From Methylobacterium longum (GTDB taxonomy: Bacteria > Pseudomonadota > Alphaproteobacteria > Rhizobiales > Beijerinckiaceae): DNA of 34,423 nt. The DNA lies in contig NZ_BPQS01000052.1 of the NCBI RefSeq assembly GCF_022179385.1, positions 1 through 34,423 on the forward strand, in the 5' to 3' direction. The position numbers were made by a program, and so were the translations under genes. Positions 17,193 to 25,350 of the stretch are shown piece by piece; position 1 is the stretch's first letter, and every line of letters begins with the position of its first letter. Under the pieces are notes generated by a model that worked only from the letters and a program-made list of their open reading frames with translations, was not told the origin of the DNA and did not search any database.

Positions 17193-17975
17193 TCAGTCCC
17201 GCCGCTCCCGTCGCAGCGTCTTGAGCCCGATGCCGGTCGCCTCGAACCCACCATCGACGGCGAGCTGCTGACCCGTGACGAAGGCGGCGCGGTCCGAGCA
17301 GAGGAAGACGATCGCCTCGGCGAGCTCCGCCTCCAGTCCGTAGCGTCCGAGCGGCATGGCGTCGTGGTAATCCGCGCGGATCTCCGGACTGTGGACGGCC
17401 TTAGCCATGGCCGTGTCCACCGGACCCGGGGCGACCGCGTTCACGCGGATCCCGAACTGTCCGAGCTCGACCGCCTGCTGCTTCGTGAGCTGGGCCAGCG
17501 CCGCCTTGCTGGTGCCGTAGGCCGTCCGCAGCGTCGAGGCGCGCAGGCCCGAGATGGAGGTGATGTTCACGATCGCGCCGCCGCGCTCGGCGAGGAGCGG
17601 GATGGCCGCCTGCGTGCACAGGAACGGTCCCGACAGATTCACCGCGAGGACGCGCGACCAGTCCTCGAAGGTGGTCTCCGTCAGCGGCTTGAAGATCGCG
17701 ATTCCGGCATTGTTGACCAACGCGTCGAGGCGCCCGAACCGATCCGCGACCTGCCGCATGGCGGCGGCCACGGCCGCCGGATCGGAAACGTCGGCCGTCA
17801 CCGCCAGGGTGCGCTCGGGCTGGTCCAGGCGGGCGGTCGCCGCTTCGACGCCGGGCCCGTCGATGTCGAGGAGTGCGACGCGCCAGCCTTCCGCGAGGAA
17901 CAGCGCCGCGGCGGCGCGTCCGATGCCGCGGGCGGCACCCGTGACCAGGGCGGTGCGATCCCGGGTCTCACTCAT
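17193..17975 (-). CDS. SDR-family NAD(P)-dependent oxidoreductase
   Basis: A classical short-chain dehydrogenase of 260 residues. It has the cofactor-binding TGAARGIGRA near residue 11, the acidic end of the second strand (LLDIDG) suggesting NAD preference, DVSDP near 62 and NNAGIA near 88. The catalytic Ser is in ITSISG near 137 and YxxxK is in AYGTSK near 152. The substrate is unknown; many relatives act on 3-oxoacyl or polyol substrates. ATG 17975 (MSETRDR) has GAGGAG six to seven bases upstream. Convergent with the PilZ gene and alone in its unit. Confidence 0.92.
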   Translation of the reverse strand: MSETRDRTALVTGAARGIGRAAAALFLAEGWRVALLDIDGPGVEAATARLDQPERTLAVTADVSDPAAVAAAMRQVADRFGRLDALVNNAGIAIFKPLTETTFEDWSRVLAVNLSGPFLCTQAAIPLLAERGGAIVNITSISGLRASTLRTAYGTSKAALAQLTKQQAVELGQFGIRVNAVAPGPVDTAMAKAVHSPEIRADYHDAMPLGRYGLEAELAEAIVFLCSDRAAFVTGQQLAVDGGFEATGIGLKTLRRERRD

Positions 17976-18340
17976 GGATCGTCTCCTCGGACAGCGGCCG
18001 CGCTCCGGCGGCACAAGGGTTTGTCACAGCGGGTCGTATGCCGGCATCGCGCGGGCGCGCAACCGGCGCGGTACGCTTTCGCGCATCGTTCCGGCCATCT
18101 GTCCCGTGGACGGTGCCCCCCGCGGCCCGGTCCTCAGAGCGGATGGCCCCCGCGCCCGGCGGCCGGGCCACACACACGGGGCGGCACCCGGATTCGGTGC
18201 CGACGGGCCCGGCGCCGTGGTGTGCGCAATCGACGAGAGCGCGGTGTCGGGTCCGCGGGTGGCCGCGCCGGGCTGACCGCCATCCCCCCTTCACGCGAGC
18301 GTGGCGGTTAATCTCTCTCGAACGCGTCGCCGCTAATCTG
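17976..18340. other. Gene-free stretch upstream of the SDR and small membrane genes
   Basis: Divergent intergenic region. No convincing coding frame is seen on either strand. It must carry the SDR promoter, but no clear -35/-10 pair was found. The EcfG-type promoter for the rightward gene begins at 18341. Confidence 0.45.
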
Positions 18341-18367
18341 GGAACACGCTACGTACAAAATTCGTTT
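18341..18367 (+). promoter_or_regulatory. EcfG-type (general stress sigma factor) promoter
   Basis: GGAAC (18341-18345), then 17 bases, then CGTT (18363-18366). This is the consensus for sigma-EcfG promoters of the PhyR-NepR general stress response of alphaproteobacteria, described in Methylobacterium. It lies about 50 bases upstream of the small membrane gene at 18419. The match is exact and the spacing is standard. Confidence 0.68.
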
Positions 18368-18418
18368 GCTCGTGCAGAATGCAACTTGTAGATGAGCAAA
18401 CCCAAAGCCGGAGGTAAC

Positions 18419-18661
18419 ATGCGCGGACGGCCAAGCTACCTCATCGTTCTGGTTGGAAGCGGATACATCGGAGCCATCATCGCGCTGAGCGTCTGTTGGC
18501 ATCTCGGTCTTCTGCTGGCGCTCTTGGCCGCGCCGGCGGGAGGTAGCCTTGGAGTGTTCGTCGCCGCACTGCTGCTCTACCTGCGCGAGCGTCTGACCAG
18601 CACGCGCCCCACCTCCGCGGTTTCGCGCACCGCAGCCGGGATCAAGGATGCCGCCCTGTAA
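18419..18661 (+). CDS. Small two-helix membrane protein, probably stress-induced
   Basis: An 80-residue protein starting MRGRPSYLIVLVGSGYIGAI. Two predicted membrane helices lie at about residues 7-29 and 33-58, followed by a short basic tail (LYLRERLTSTRPTS). The family is not recognised. ATG 18419 has an ideal GGAGGT four bases upstream; an ATG nine codons earlier has none. The upstream GGAAC-N17-CGTT promoter predicts induction by the general stress sigma factor. The short length and membrane nature fit small stress membrane proteins, but no function is known. Confidence 0.72.
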   Translation: MRGRPSYLIVLVGSGYIGAIIALSVCWHLGLLLALLAAPAGGSLGVFVAALLLYLRERLTSTRPTSAVSRTAAGIKDAAL

Positions 18662-19077
18662 ACGCGGCTTTCCGACGGCCCGGTACCGAACAGATCCCCC
18701 AAGGCCTGTACAAGCGGCGCGGAGACAGCGCTCGGATATTTGGGCACCCTGATCAGGGCGCCGTTCGCGCCCGTTTGAGCGCCTGCGCGCCAGGCGGCCG
18801 CCTCGACGTGCCGCCGCTCCTTCCGGGATGAACGTCAGCCTCCGTGGCTTCCGCCGGCGTCTCGACCTGTCATTATCTGCGACCGCTCTGATCTGTATCG
18901 GCCCTGCCGCGACTGAGCGCAGGTGCGCCGGCTATTCGCGATTGTCTTAGGGCCTGTGCGTCCGTCGACGGATTCCGGCGCGGCGATGATTCGTCGGTGT
19001 ACGAGCGTTGTTTGACCCTCGCGCCAGAACCGACGCGTCGAGGCTCAGTAGCGCACCACACGCAACAGCTGCATTGT
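18662..19077. other. Gene-free stretch before the first PAS gene
   Basis: No plausible gene is present. It contains the perfect palindrome CCCTGATCAGGG at 18747-18758, about 86 bases after the small membrane gene. This could be part of a terminator or a binding site. Sequence becomes AT-rich toward the PAS promoter. Confidence 0.45.
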
Positions 19078-19106
19078 TTGAAACGTTCTTTTTGAGGTTG
19101 TATAAA
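19078..19106 (+). promoter_or_regulatory. Sigma-70-type promoter of the first PAS gene
   Basis: TTGAAA (19078-19083), a 17-base spacer and TATAAA (19101-19106) form a near-consensus vegetative promoter, unusually strong for this GC-rich genome. Transcription would start near 19113, about 40 bases before the ATG at 19154. Confidence 0.65.
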
Positions 19107-19153
19107 CGCGTTCGCTACACGGGTCTGCCTTCGGTCTGGAGACGGGTTGCGCG

Positions 19154-19762
19154 ATGTCCAAGTCGAAACCCCGCGACGTCGAGACGAACTTCGACGCGTT
19201 CCAGCACGCCCTCGACGCCCTCGACGTGATCGGTCGGTGGAACTGGGATGCGGCGACCGATCGTGTGCGCTCCGACGCGTTCGTGGCGCTGCTGTTCAAT
19301 CTCGCGCCGGAGGAGGCGGAGGAAGGCGTGCCGCTCACCTCCTACGTCGAAGCCGTCCACGCCGATGATCGGCAGCGGGTTCTGTCGCTGATCCGGCGGA
19401 GCGCGCAGGAAGGCAGCACCTATCTCACCGAGTACCGTGTCATCTCGATCGATGGGCGGACGCGCTGGGTGCTGGCGCGCGGCCGGTTCACCCGCGACCG
19501 TAGCGGCAAGGCGGTCGCCGGAGGCGGCATCCTCGTCGACGTCACCCGGATGCGGATGAGCGAGGGCACCTTCGACGACGTCGAGGTCCCCTCGGGCGGC
19601 GTGCCCCTGGATCGGGCGGCCGATCTCCTCATCGCCGCGCAGCAGGCGATCGTGGAATCGGAGGATCCGACCCTGAAGATCCTCGCGGATGCACTGCTCA
19701 TGGCTGTGGGGCGCCGCCTCGCCCAGCGCGAGACGGAGGAGCGACGCAGGCACATGAACTGA
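19154..19762 (+). CDS. Stand-alone PAS-domain protein (copy 1 of an inverted pair)
   Basis: A soluble 202-residue protein with one PAS fold of the PAS_3 type at about residues 20-130. LDVIGRWNWDAATDRVRSD opens the fold, followed by YRVISIDGRTRWVLARGRF and GGGILVDVTRMR at the end. The C-terminal 65 residues are helical (PLDRAADLLIAAQQAIVES, then ADALLMAVGRRLAQ), a possible dimerisation segment. There is no kinase, GGDEF or DNA-binding part, so it may sense a ligand and act by protein contact. The gene at 20560-19952 on the other strand is a close copy of identical length. Strong own promoter upstream. Confidence 0.85.
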   Translation: MSKSKPRDVETNFDAFQHALDALDVIGRWNWDAATDRVRSDAFVALLFNLAPEEAEEGVPLTSYVEAVHADDRQRVLSLIRRSAQEGSTYLTEYRVISIDGRTRWVLARGRFTRDRSGKAVAGGGILVDVTRMRMSEGTFDDVEVPSGGVPLDRAADLLIAAQQAIVESEDPTLKILADALLMAVGRRLAQRETEERRRHMN

Positions 19763-19951
19763 ATCGGATTGCCGCCGGAACCCGCGACGCGACCGGCAGG
19801 GCCGCCGCGGGGCACTCGGGCTCGCGCTTCAGCGAAGCCGCGCGATGTTCGAACGCCGTCGGTCTCGACAGACGCCCACCTCGACAGGGATCACGTCCGC
19901 ACCCGACCGCACGGAGGGTGCGTCGGCGCCATCCGGCGTCGTGTCTGACGT

Positions 19952-20560
19952 TCAGTTCATATGCCGGTGTCGGTTCTGAACCTCCTGTTGCGCCAGTTTT
20001 CGCCCGAGCGCGACCAGGAGCGCATCCGCGTAGACCTTCAACTCCGGATCCGCCATTTCCATGATCGCATACTGGGCGGCGATGGCATGGTCGGCCGCCC
20101 GCTCCAGCGGCGTTTCCTCCGCGTAGGACTCGACCTCGTTGAAGGTGCCCTCGCTCATCCGCATCCGGCTGATGTCGACGAGGATGCCGCTTCCGCCCAG
20201 GAGCCTTCCGGTGTGGTCGCTGGTGAACCGGCCGCGCGCGAGCACCCAGCGGGTGCGTCCGTCGATCGAGATCACGCGGTACTCGGTGAGATATGCGCTG
20301 CCCTCTTGGGCGCTGCGTCTCAGCTGGGCCGCGGCCCGCTCTCGATCCTCGCCGTGGATGGCAGCATTGTAGGTGGCGAGCGGAACGCCGCTCTCCGCTT
20401 CCTCGGGGTCGATGTTGAAGAGAAGCGCGACGAAACCGTCGGCGCGCACGTGGTCGGTCGCCGCGTCCCATTCCCAACGACCGATCACGTCGAGCGCGTC
20501 GAGCGCCAGTTGGAATGCTTCAGGGCAGGTCTGGCCGCTGAAGGATTTGAGCTTCCGCAT
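19952..20560 (-). CDS. Stand-alone PAS-domain protein (copy 2 of an inverted pair)
   Basis: A 202-residue protein, the same length as the PAS gene at 19154 and alike throughout. WDAATD, RRSAQEGS, ISIDGRTRWVLARGRFT and RMRMSEGTF are shared, and both end in HMN. It has the same PAS_3-type fold and helical tail, again with no output domain. It differs most in the N-terminal 18 residues and the linker after the PAS fold (ESYAEETPLERAAD), which suggests different partners. ATG 20560 gives equal length with the paralogue; a TTG ten codons upstream is possible. It converges on copy 1 with 189 bases between the stops. Confidence 0.85.
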   Translation of the reverse strand: MRKLKSFSGQTCPEAFQLALDALDVIGRWEWDAATDHVRADGFVALLFNIDPEEAESGVPLATYNAAIHGEDRERAAAQLRRSAQEGSAYLTEYRVISIDGRTRWVLARGRFTSDHTGRLLGGSGILVDISRMRMSEGTFNEVESYAEETPLERAADHAIAAQYAIMEMADPELKVYADALLVALGRKLAQQEVQNRHRHMN

Positions 20561-20589
20561 TGCAAGACTCGTATTCAAATCATGACGCA

Positions 20590-20618
20590 AACATACGCGG
20601 CGGTGCCTGCAACCGCAA
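20590..20618 (-). promoter_or_regulatory. Sigma-70-type promoter of the second PAS gene
   Basis: On the minus strand TTGCGG (20618-20613), 17 bases, then TATGTT (20595-20590). Spacing is ideal and the -10 is a fair match. Transcription would start about 23 bases before ATG 20560. The promoter lies in an AT-richer patch among GC-rich sequence. Confidence 0.5.
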
Positions 20619-21168
20619 GATGTACATAGCGATGGGAACCTACTGTTGCGTGATTGACACGACCGCGCTCAGTAACAAAGCGTTAATACCTGCGTCGCCT
20701 CTGCGACATCTGCTTCTTGCCCGTACGAGCAAAAGCCGCGGCGATTGATAGAGAAGGCGTATCTCGCGCGGTCGTCAGACAGCACAGTCGGGCGCACGAT
20801 CCAATCGACGACGAGCAACCAACGAGCGGCTGCACAAGACCGAGGCCGGGTCACCGGCGTGTGCTGATCCCGTGCAAATTGGTGGCCTGCCATTCTGACG
20901 CTGACAATCAGGCGTGCCAGTTCTCTCAAGCCGCAGGACAGTGGAAGGCTCAAAGTGGGGGGTACAGGGGAGCGGAATTCGTCGACCCGCGTCTTCGGAG
21001 CTGCCGCACAGCACTCCAGCGGGCAGACCGGAGACGGGACATCCCCGGCCGACGAAAGCCGGACATGCGGCGACGTCCTGCCGAGGCCCGAGGCTCGGTC
21101 TTCAACCATTTTGGCGAGGCCGGCTGGACCTGCAACTGATAATTGCATCCTCGATCCGCAGGTTTGTG
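20619..21168. other. Gene-free stretch upstream of the 132-residue hypothetical gene
   Basis: Several open frames cross this part on both strands, but their predicted proteins are rich in Arg, Pro and Cys with no fold-like pattern, as expected of non-coding high-GC DNA. No repeat or RNA gene was recognised. Confidence 0.4.
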
Positions 21169-21567
21169 ATGCCGGCGTCGGACCGTTGCATCATTCGCGT
21201 CTCCATCGCGAATAGCCTCGTCGGACTCAGCGCAACCGCGCTCCTGGGGCAGAAGCGGGCCGTCGCCGTCCACCAGTTCAGTCTTCGCCTCGGACGTGCA
21301 GCGGCGCTCGCGGCGATCGGGATCCTTTCAGCCGATCACGCGGCCGAGGGCGGCCTCGAAGTGGTTCACCGAGGATTCCTGGGCGCCGAGTTTCGCTCTA
21401 TGGCCCGACAAGCCGCCGTCGATCGAGCCGCGACGGCGGAAAGCGTGATCGGGGCACCGATGTTCATCGCCATCGATCTGCTCGACGATACCGGTCTCAG
21501 CACGGCGAAGGCGACCTTCAAGAAGGTGCAACCCAACGTTGTCGCAGTCTTGAGTAGTGTTTTCTAA
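21169..21567 (+). CDS. Hypothetical protein, 132 aa
   Basis: The frame starts MPASDRCIIRVSIANSLVGL and contains AAALAAIGILSADHAAEGGL, then IGAPMFIAIDLLDDTGLSTA and a C-terminal KKVQPNVVAVLSSVF. Third codon positions are mostly G or C across the whole frame, which favours real coding, and AGGT lies about seven bases before ATG 21169. There is no clear signal peptide, and the family is not recognised. It lies 83 bases upstream of the TadE gene on the same strand, but no functional link can be shown. It could still be a chance frame. Confidence 0.45.
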   Translation: MPASDRCIIRVSIANSLVGLSATALLGQKRAVAVHQFSLRLGRAAALAAIGILSADHAAEGGLEVVHRGFLGAEFRSMARQAAVDRAATAESVIGAPMFIAIDLLDDTGLSTAKATFKKVQPNVVAVLSSVF

Positions 21568-21650
21568 GACATATGCAACCGTTGGTTAGGAAGTAGACGC
21601 CACCATGGGTTGTGCAGCCACCGGGCTGCGCACACGCGGAGGGCAGGTCG

Positions 21651-22097
21651 ATGGCCTGGCGACGTTTGCTGCGGCGCGGGGCGCGCATTGGATGGACCTG
21701 CCGCCGGGGTAGCTCGGCGGTGGAATTCGCCCTCGTGGCCCCGGTGCTCCTGTGCCTGTTCGCCGGCATCACGGTGTTCGGCATCTGCCTCGGAGCGGCC
21801 CACAACCTCCGCCAGATCGCCGCCGAGGCGGCACGCGCCTCCGTGGCCGGCGTGACGGACACGGAGCGCGCATCGTTGGCGCAGAGCACCGTCGATCGGA
21901 GCTTGGCCTCGGGAGCGATGTTCCGGCCCGGCAGCGTTGCCGTGCAGGTCGGCCCCGATCCCAATGATGCCGCGATCTATACGGTCACCATCACGTTCGA
22001 CGCCACGAGCCTCGGCATCAACGCCTTCTCGCGCCTGCTTCCGATGCTTCCCCACGTCCTGCGCAGCACCGTCAGCGTGCGGAAGGGGGGGCTGTGA
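21651..22097 (+). CDS. TadE-family minor pilin-like protein
   Basis: A 148-residue protein with a short basic N-terminus, then RGSSAVEFALVAPVLLCLFA and a membrane helix at about residues 22-45. That is the TadE/TadG-type signal with a conserved Glu near the helix start, recognised by the TadV-type prepilin peptidase. The C-terminal part is exported. TadE proteins are pseudopilins of the Flp/Tad pilus. ATG 21651 has GGAGGG seven bases upstream; the longer in-frame start adds a run of unlikely residues. Its stop overlaps the next gene's GTG start by four bases. Confidence 0.85.
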   Translation: MAWRRLLRRGARIGWTCRRGSSAVEFALVAPVLLCLFAGITVFGICLGAAHNLRQIAAEAARASVAGVTDTERASLAQSTVDRSLASGAMFRPGSVAVQVGPDPNDAAIYTVTITFDATSLGINAFSRLLPMLPHVLRSTVSVRKGGL

Positions 22098-23764
22098 GAA
22101 CGGAGCGCACGCGTCGCAGAGACTGTTTCGGACGCGAGCGCGGCGGGAACGTCGCGGTGATCGTCGCGCTCGGAAGCGCCCTGCTGATGGGGGTGAGCGC
22201 GATCGGCATCGATCTCGGCGTGGTCGTCCAGGCTCGGCGCAAGGCGCAGGGCGCCGTCGACGTCGCCGCCATGCTCGCCGCCGCGAACCCCAGCCGGGCC
22301 GACGCTCTGGCTCGGCAATCCCTCAACGACAACGGCTACAGCGCGGGGAACCCGGTCGTGGTCACGGCGGGCGCCTATGCCGCCAGGACGCAGGTCGCCC
22401 CCGCCAGCCGCTTCCAGTCGGGCGTCAGTCCGACCAACGCGGTCCGCGTCGCCCTTCAGACGTCCGTGCGCACGCATTTCGCCCGGGCGGTCGGCCTCGC
22501 CCCGGTCGTGCCGATCAGCGTCACCGGCACGGCGGCGCAGGCCCAGTTCGTCGCCTTCTCGATCGGTTCGGGGACGGTCGCCCTGCAGGGCGGCATCGCC
22601 AACGCGGTGCTCGGCGCGATGCTCGGCGCGAAGCTGTCGCTCAGCGTGATGGACTACAACGCCTTGGTGGGGGCCCGCGTCGATGCCTTTCGATTCCTGG
22701 ACGCGCTCTCGACCAGCCTCAACCTCCAGGCGGCGACCTACAACGACGTCCTCCAGAGCAATGCCAGCATCGGCCAGATCATCCCGGCCCTTCAGGTGGC
22801 GGCGCGCGGCGAGATGAACGCGGCCCCGGTGCTGAGTGCGCTCGGCACACTCCTCGGCAACCTGACTGGCTCCGCGGGCGCGACGGTTCCAGTCTCGCAG
22901 ATCGTCGACCTGGGCGATGCCGCCAATCTCGGCCCGGCGCGCGGCAGCGTAGGTCCCAAGGTCCCCCTGCTCGCGCTCATCACCGACGCCGCGTCGATCG
23001 CCAACGGGCAGCGCCAGATCGCGATCGATCTTGGCGCCGGACTGCCGGGCCTGCTCTCCGCGCGGGTGACACTGGCGGTCGGCGAGCGGCGTCAGAGCTC
23101 GAGCTGGGTTCAGCCCGGCACCGGCAACGCCACCATCCACACCGCGCAGACGAGACTGCTGATCGAGGTGACGATCACGGCGCCCCTCGGCCTCGGCAGC
23201 ATCAACCTCCCGATCTATGCCGAGATCGCACCTGCGACGGCGACGCTGAAGTCGGTGACCTGCCCGTGGTCGGCGGCGAGCCCGCGCAAGGTGACCCTCG
23301 ACGCCCAGGCCGGCCTGTTCACGCTGGCGGTCGCCAAGGTGTCGCCCTCGGCGATCGCCGTGGGCGCCGCGACGCCCGACCTGACGCAGCCCGCCGCACT
23401 GATCAATCTGCCGCTGATCTGGGTGAAGGGACTGGCCCGCACCACCGTGGCCTCGCCCAGCCCGCAGACCCTGACGTTCACGGACAGCGACATCACGAAT
23501 TACGTCACCCGAAGCGTCACCTCCACGGGTCTCACCACGTCGCTCACCGGCAGCCTGATCCAGAACCTGTCACTGAGCGTCGATGGTCTGGATTTCGTCC
23601 TGTTGACGCTGCTGAAGCCGCTGCTGCTGCCGGTCCTGTCCGCCGTCACTCCCACCCTCGACCAGATCCTCGACAACGTTTTGGCGTTGCTCGGCATCCG
23701 GCTGGGCTACGCCGATGTCACGGTCGACGGGACCCGCTGCGATCAGGCCGTCCTCGTGCAGTAA
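22094..23764 (+). CDS. TadG-family pilus-assembly protein
   Basis: A 556-residue protein with the N-terminal TadE/G-type helix at about residues 17-45 (GGNVAVIVALGSALLMGVSA, then IGIDLGVVVQARRKAQGAVD). A long exported region is rich in Ser, Thr, Ala and Val, and it ends GTRCDQAVLVQ. The linked helix-plus-'ARRKAQ.A.DAAAL' pattern is the hallmark of the TadG family. No von Willebrand MIDAS motif is evident, so it is a TadG-like variant. GTG 22094 overlaps the TadE stop (GTGA), implying coupled translation. No other tad gene (flp, cpaA-F) is in the window. Confidence 0.82.
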   Translation: MRTERTRRRDCFGRERGGNVAVIVALGSALLMGVSAIGIDLGVVVQARRKAQGAVDVAAMLAAANPSRADALARQSLNDNGYSAGNPVVVTAGAYAARTQVAPASRFQSGVSPTNAVRVALQTSVRTHFARAVGLAPVVPISVTGTAAQAQFVAFSIGSGTVALQGGIANAVLGAMLGAKLSLSVMDYNALVGARVDAFRFLDALSTSLNLQAATYNDVLQSNASIGQIIPALQVAARGEMNAAPVLSALGTLLGNLTGSAGATVPVSQIVDLGDAANLGPARGSVGPKVPLLALITDAASIANGQRQIAIDLGAGLPGLLSARVTLAVGERRQSSSWVQPGTGNATIHTAQTRLLIEVTITAPLGLGSINLPIYAEIAPATATLKSVTCPWSAASPRKVTLDAQAGLFTLAVAKVSPSAIAVGAATPDLTQPAALINLPLIWVKGLARTTVASPSPQTLTFTDSDITNYVTRSVTSTGLTTSLTGSLIQNLSLSVDGLDFVLLTLLKPLLLPVLSAVTPTLDQILDNVLALLGIRLGYADVTVDGTRCDQAVLVQ

Positions 23765-24227
23765 CGGCTCGATCCGGCCCCCTGTCGACGCCCCTTAGAG
23801 GATTGATCGAAGGATCCGACTGCCGGTTCGATGGCGACACAGCCGATGAACAAGGACGGCCTCCAGAAAAACCTCCGGCGACCGCGGCTCACGACAGTCT
23901 TGAAACCAAGCGGCGCCGCGGTAATCGCGCGGAGCTGCGATTCGATTTCGACGCCGGCACGCGGTGCGTCGGAGTGTTTGCGCGTGTCGACGGTCGGCGT
24001 CCGCGATCGAACCGGCCTGTGGACGACCGTCTCGTCGCCACCGTCGTCAAAGGCGCGGCTAGGCAATTAACCCATGTCAATCCAACTAAACGCGAAATCA
24101 ATAAAATTCAGAGTGGTTATAGCTGCGCACTTGCAACTACGACGTGTTATACGCTATTGATGGCGCTGCGATGCAAATCAGCAATGCTTGTCTTGGGCGT
24201 TGTCGTGCGTTGACCCCGGGGGGCCGG
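23765..24227. other. Gene-free stretch with an AT-rich core
   Basis: Downstream of the TadG gene. Short frames exist on both strands, but none has a ribosome binding site plus a family-like sequence. Bases 24060-24150 are markedly AT-rich (for example AACTAAACGCGAAATCAATA) and are likely to carry the promoter of the small gene at 24228, though no consensus -35/-10 pair could be fixed. Confidence 0.45.
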
Positions 24228-24569
24228 ATGAGATCGAAGATGCAGCCTCCGATCATATCAGAGCCCGACACGGATCCGTTGGGCGAGGATGTTCCTGGCC
24301 CCGCGTCGACACGGATTTCCGCCAGCGGCCGACTCCTGCGGCGGATCGCCGAGGCGCTTCAGGTGCCGCCTTCGGTTCTGTACAGCCCGTCCAATGCCGA
24401 CAGCCCGATCGGCCGAGCCGATGGCGATGACTTGCCCGATCTTGACTGCGACTGCGTGGCACTGCTGCACGCCTACACGCTGATCCGCGATCCGGGAACG
24501 CGCCGCGGGCTGCTGACCCTCGTGCAGGCTGCGGCCGATCGGGAGGACGCAGCCCCTCCGCATCGTTGA
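24228..24569 (+). CDS. Small XRE-tail-like protein, 113 aa (copy A)
   Basis: The N-terminal 35 residues are acidic and disordered. RLLRRIAEALQVPPSVLYSP at about residues 38-57 resembles the last helices of an XRE helix-turn-helix domain (usual form 'LLRIAEALGVPvseLf'). The C-terminal helix TLIRDPGTRRGLLTLVQAAA resembles the tail that follows that domain in alphaproteobacterial XRE regulators. The recognition helix and the conserved Gln of a true HTH are absent. DNA binding is therefore unlikely, and a role as partner or antagonist of a full regulator is inferred. Copy B at 25351 shares both blocks. ATG 24228 is the best start, though its ribosome site is weak. Confidence 0.65.
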   Translation: MRSKMQPPIISEPDTDPLGEDVPGPASTRISASGRLLRRIAEALQVPPSVLYSPSNADSPIGRADGDDLPDLDCDCVALLHAYTLIRDPGTRRGLLTLVQAAADREDAAPPHR

Positions 24570-24604
24570 CGCGGCGGGCGCGGAGCCGGACAACAGCGCC
24601 GCGG

Positions 24605-25240
24605 TCAGTGCACCGTCAGTCCGGAGGCCGATTCGGATGAAGGCGGCGCCTGCACGAGGGTCGCCGCGATCTGCCGCCCGAGCTCGTGCAGCAGCTTTTC
24701 GATCAGCGGTCGCATCGACTTGGCAGCCTCGGTATCGAGGTCGCGCCCCATGCGCTCGATCTCCAGGGCCCGCTCGGTCATGCGCTCCAGGACGGAGCCC
24801 GGCCCCTCGCGCGCGCTCAGGAACCGCGCCGGCCCGTCGGTGTGTCCGTCGCTCCGGCTATCCGTCACGTCGAGGATGATGCCGCGCCCGTACATCCGCC
24901 CGCTGGCATCCCGCTGGTAGCATCCGCGTGCCAGAACCCAACGCACGACGCCCTGGGCCGGGACGACGCGGTGCTCCCAGACAAAGACGCCGCCCTCTTC
25001 CACCACGAGGCGGCGACGCTCCCGATCCTGCTCTAGATCGTCCGGATGGAAGATCGCCAGGAGACGCGCGATCGCGACGCCCTCGGCGGCCTCGGCCTCC
25101 GACAAACCGAAGAGCCGGGCCATGACCGCATCGCCGCGCGTCCGGTCAGCCTCGATATCGGTTTCCCAGACGCCGATGCTGAGCGCGGCCAGCGGCAGCG
25201 ACTGCGACCACAAAAGATTTTTGGGTAACTTTCGCGGCAT
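24605..25240 (-). CDS. Stand-alone PAS-domain protein, third paralogue
   Basis: A 211-residue protein with a single PAS_3-type fold: LPLAALSIGVWETDIEADRT opens it, ILAIFHPDDLEQDRERRR gives the 'HPDD' block, then HRVVPAQGVVRWVLARGCYQ and GRGIILDVTDSR. The C-terminal helical part (MERMTERALEIERMGRDLDT-type heptads, then LIEKLLHELGRQIA) matches the helical tails of the two PAS genes near 20 kb, but identity is much lower, so it is an older copy. No output domain is present. It faces copy A of the XRE-tail genes (35 bases between stops) and is divergent from copy B. Confidence 0.8.
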   Translation of the reverse strand: MPRKLPKNLLWSQSLPLAALSIGVWETDIEADRTRGDAVMARLFGLSEAEAAEGVAIARLLAIFHPDDLEQDRERRRLVVEEGGVFVWEHRVVPAQGVVRWVLARGCYQRDASGRMYGRGIILDVTDSRSDGHTDGPARFLSAREGPGSVLERMTERALEIERMGRDLDTEAAKSMRPLIEKLLHELGRQIAATLVQAPPSSESASGLTVH

Positions 25241-25350
25241 GCACCGACCGGCTGTTTTGCAGCTTGATACGAGCTGAGGAACACAATTTTGCGCAACTTC
25301 GCAACCAGGGTATCCGATCCTAAGCAACCACGGCCAGCGGCGGACCCGGG

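Noticed and set aside
20669..21148. Open frames on both strands upstream of the 132-residue gene
   Set aside because: No ribosome site, and Cys/Pro/Arg-rich sequence without hydrophobic core patterns.
25277..25302. GGAAC-N17-CGCA before the small XRE-tail gene as an EcfG promoter
   Set aside because: The -10 part is CGCA instead of CGTT, which is too weak to call.
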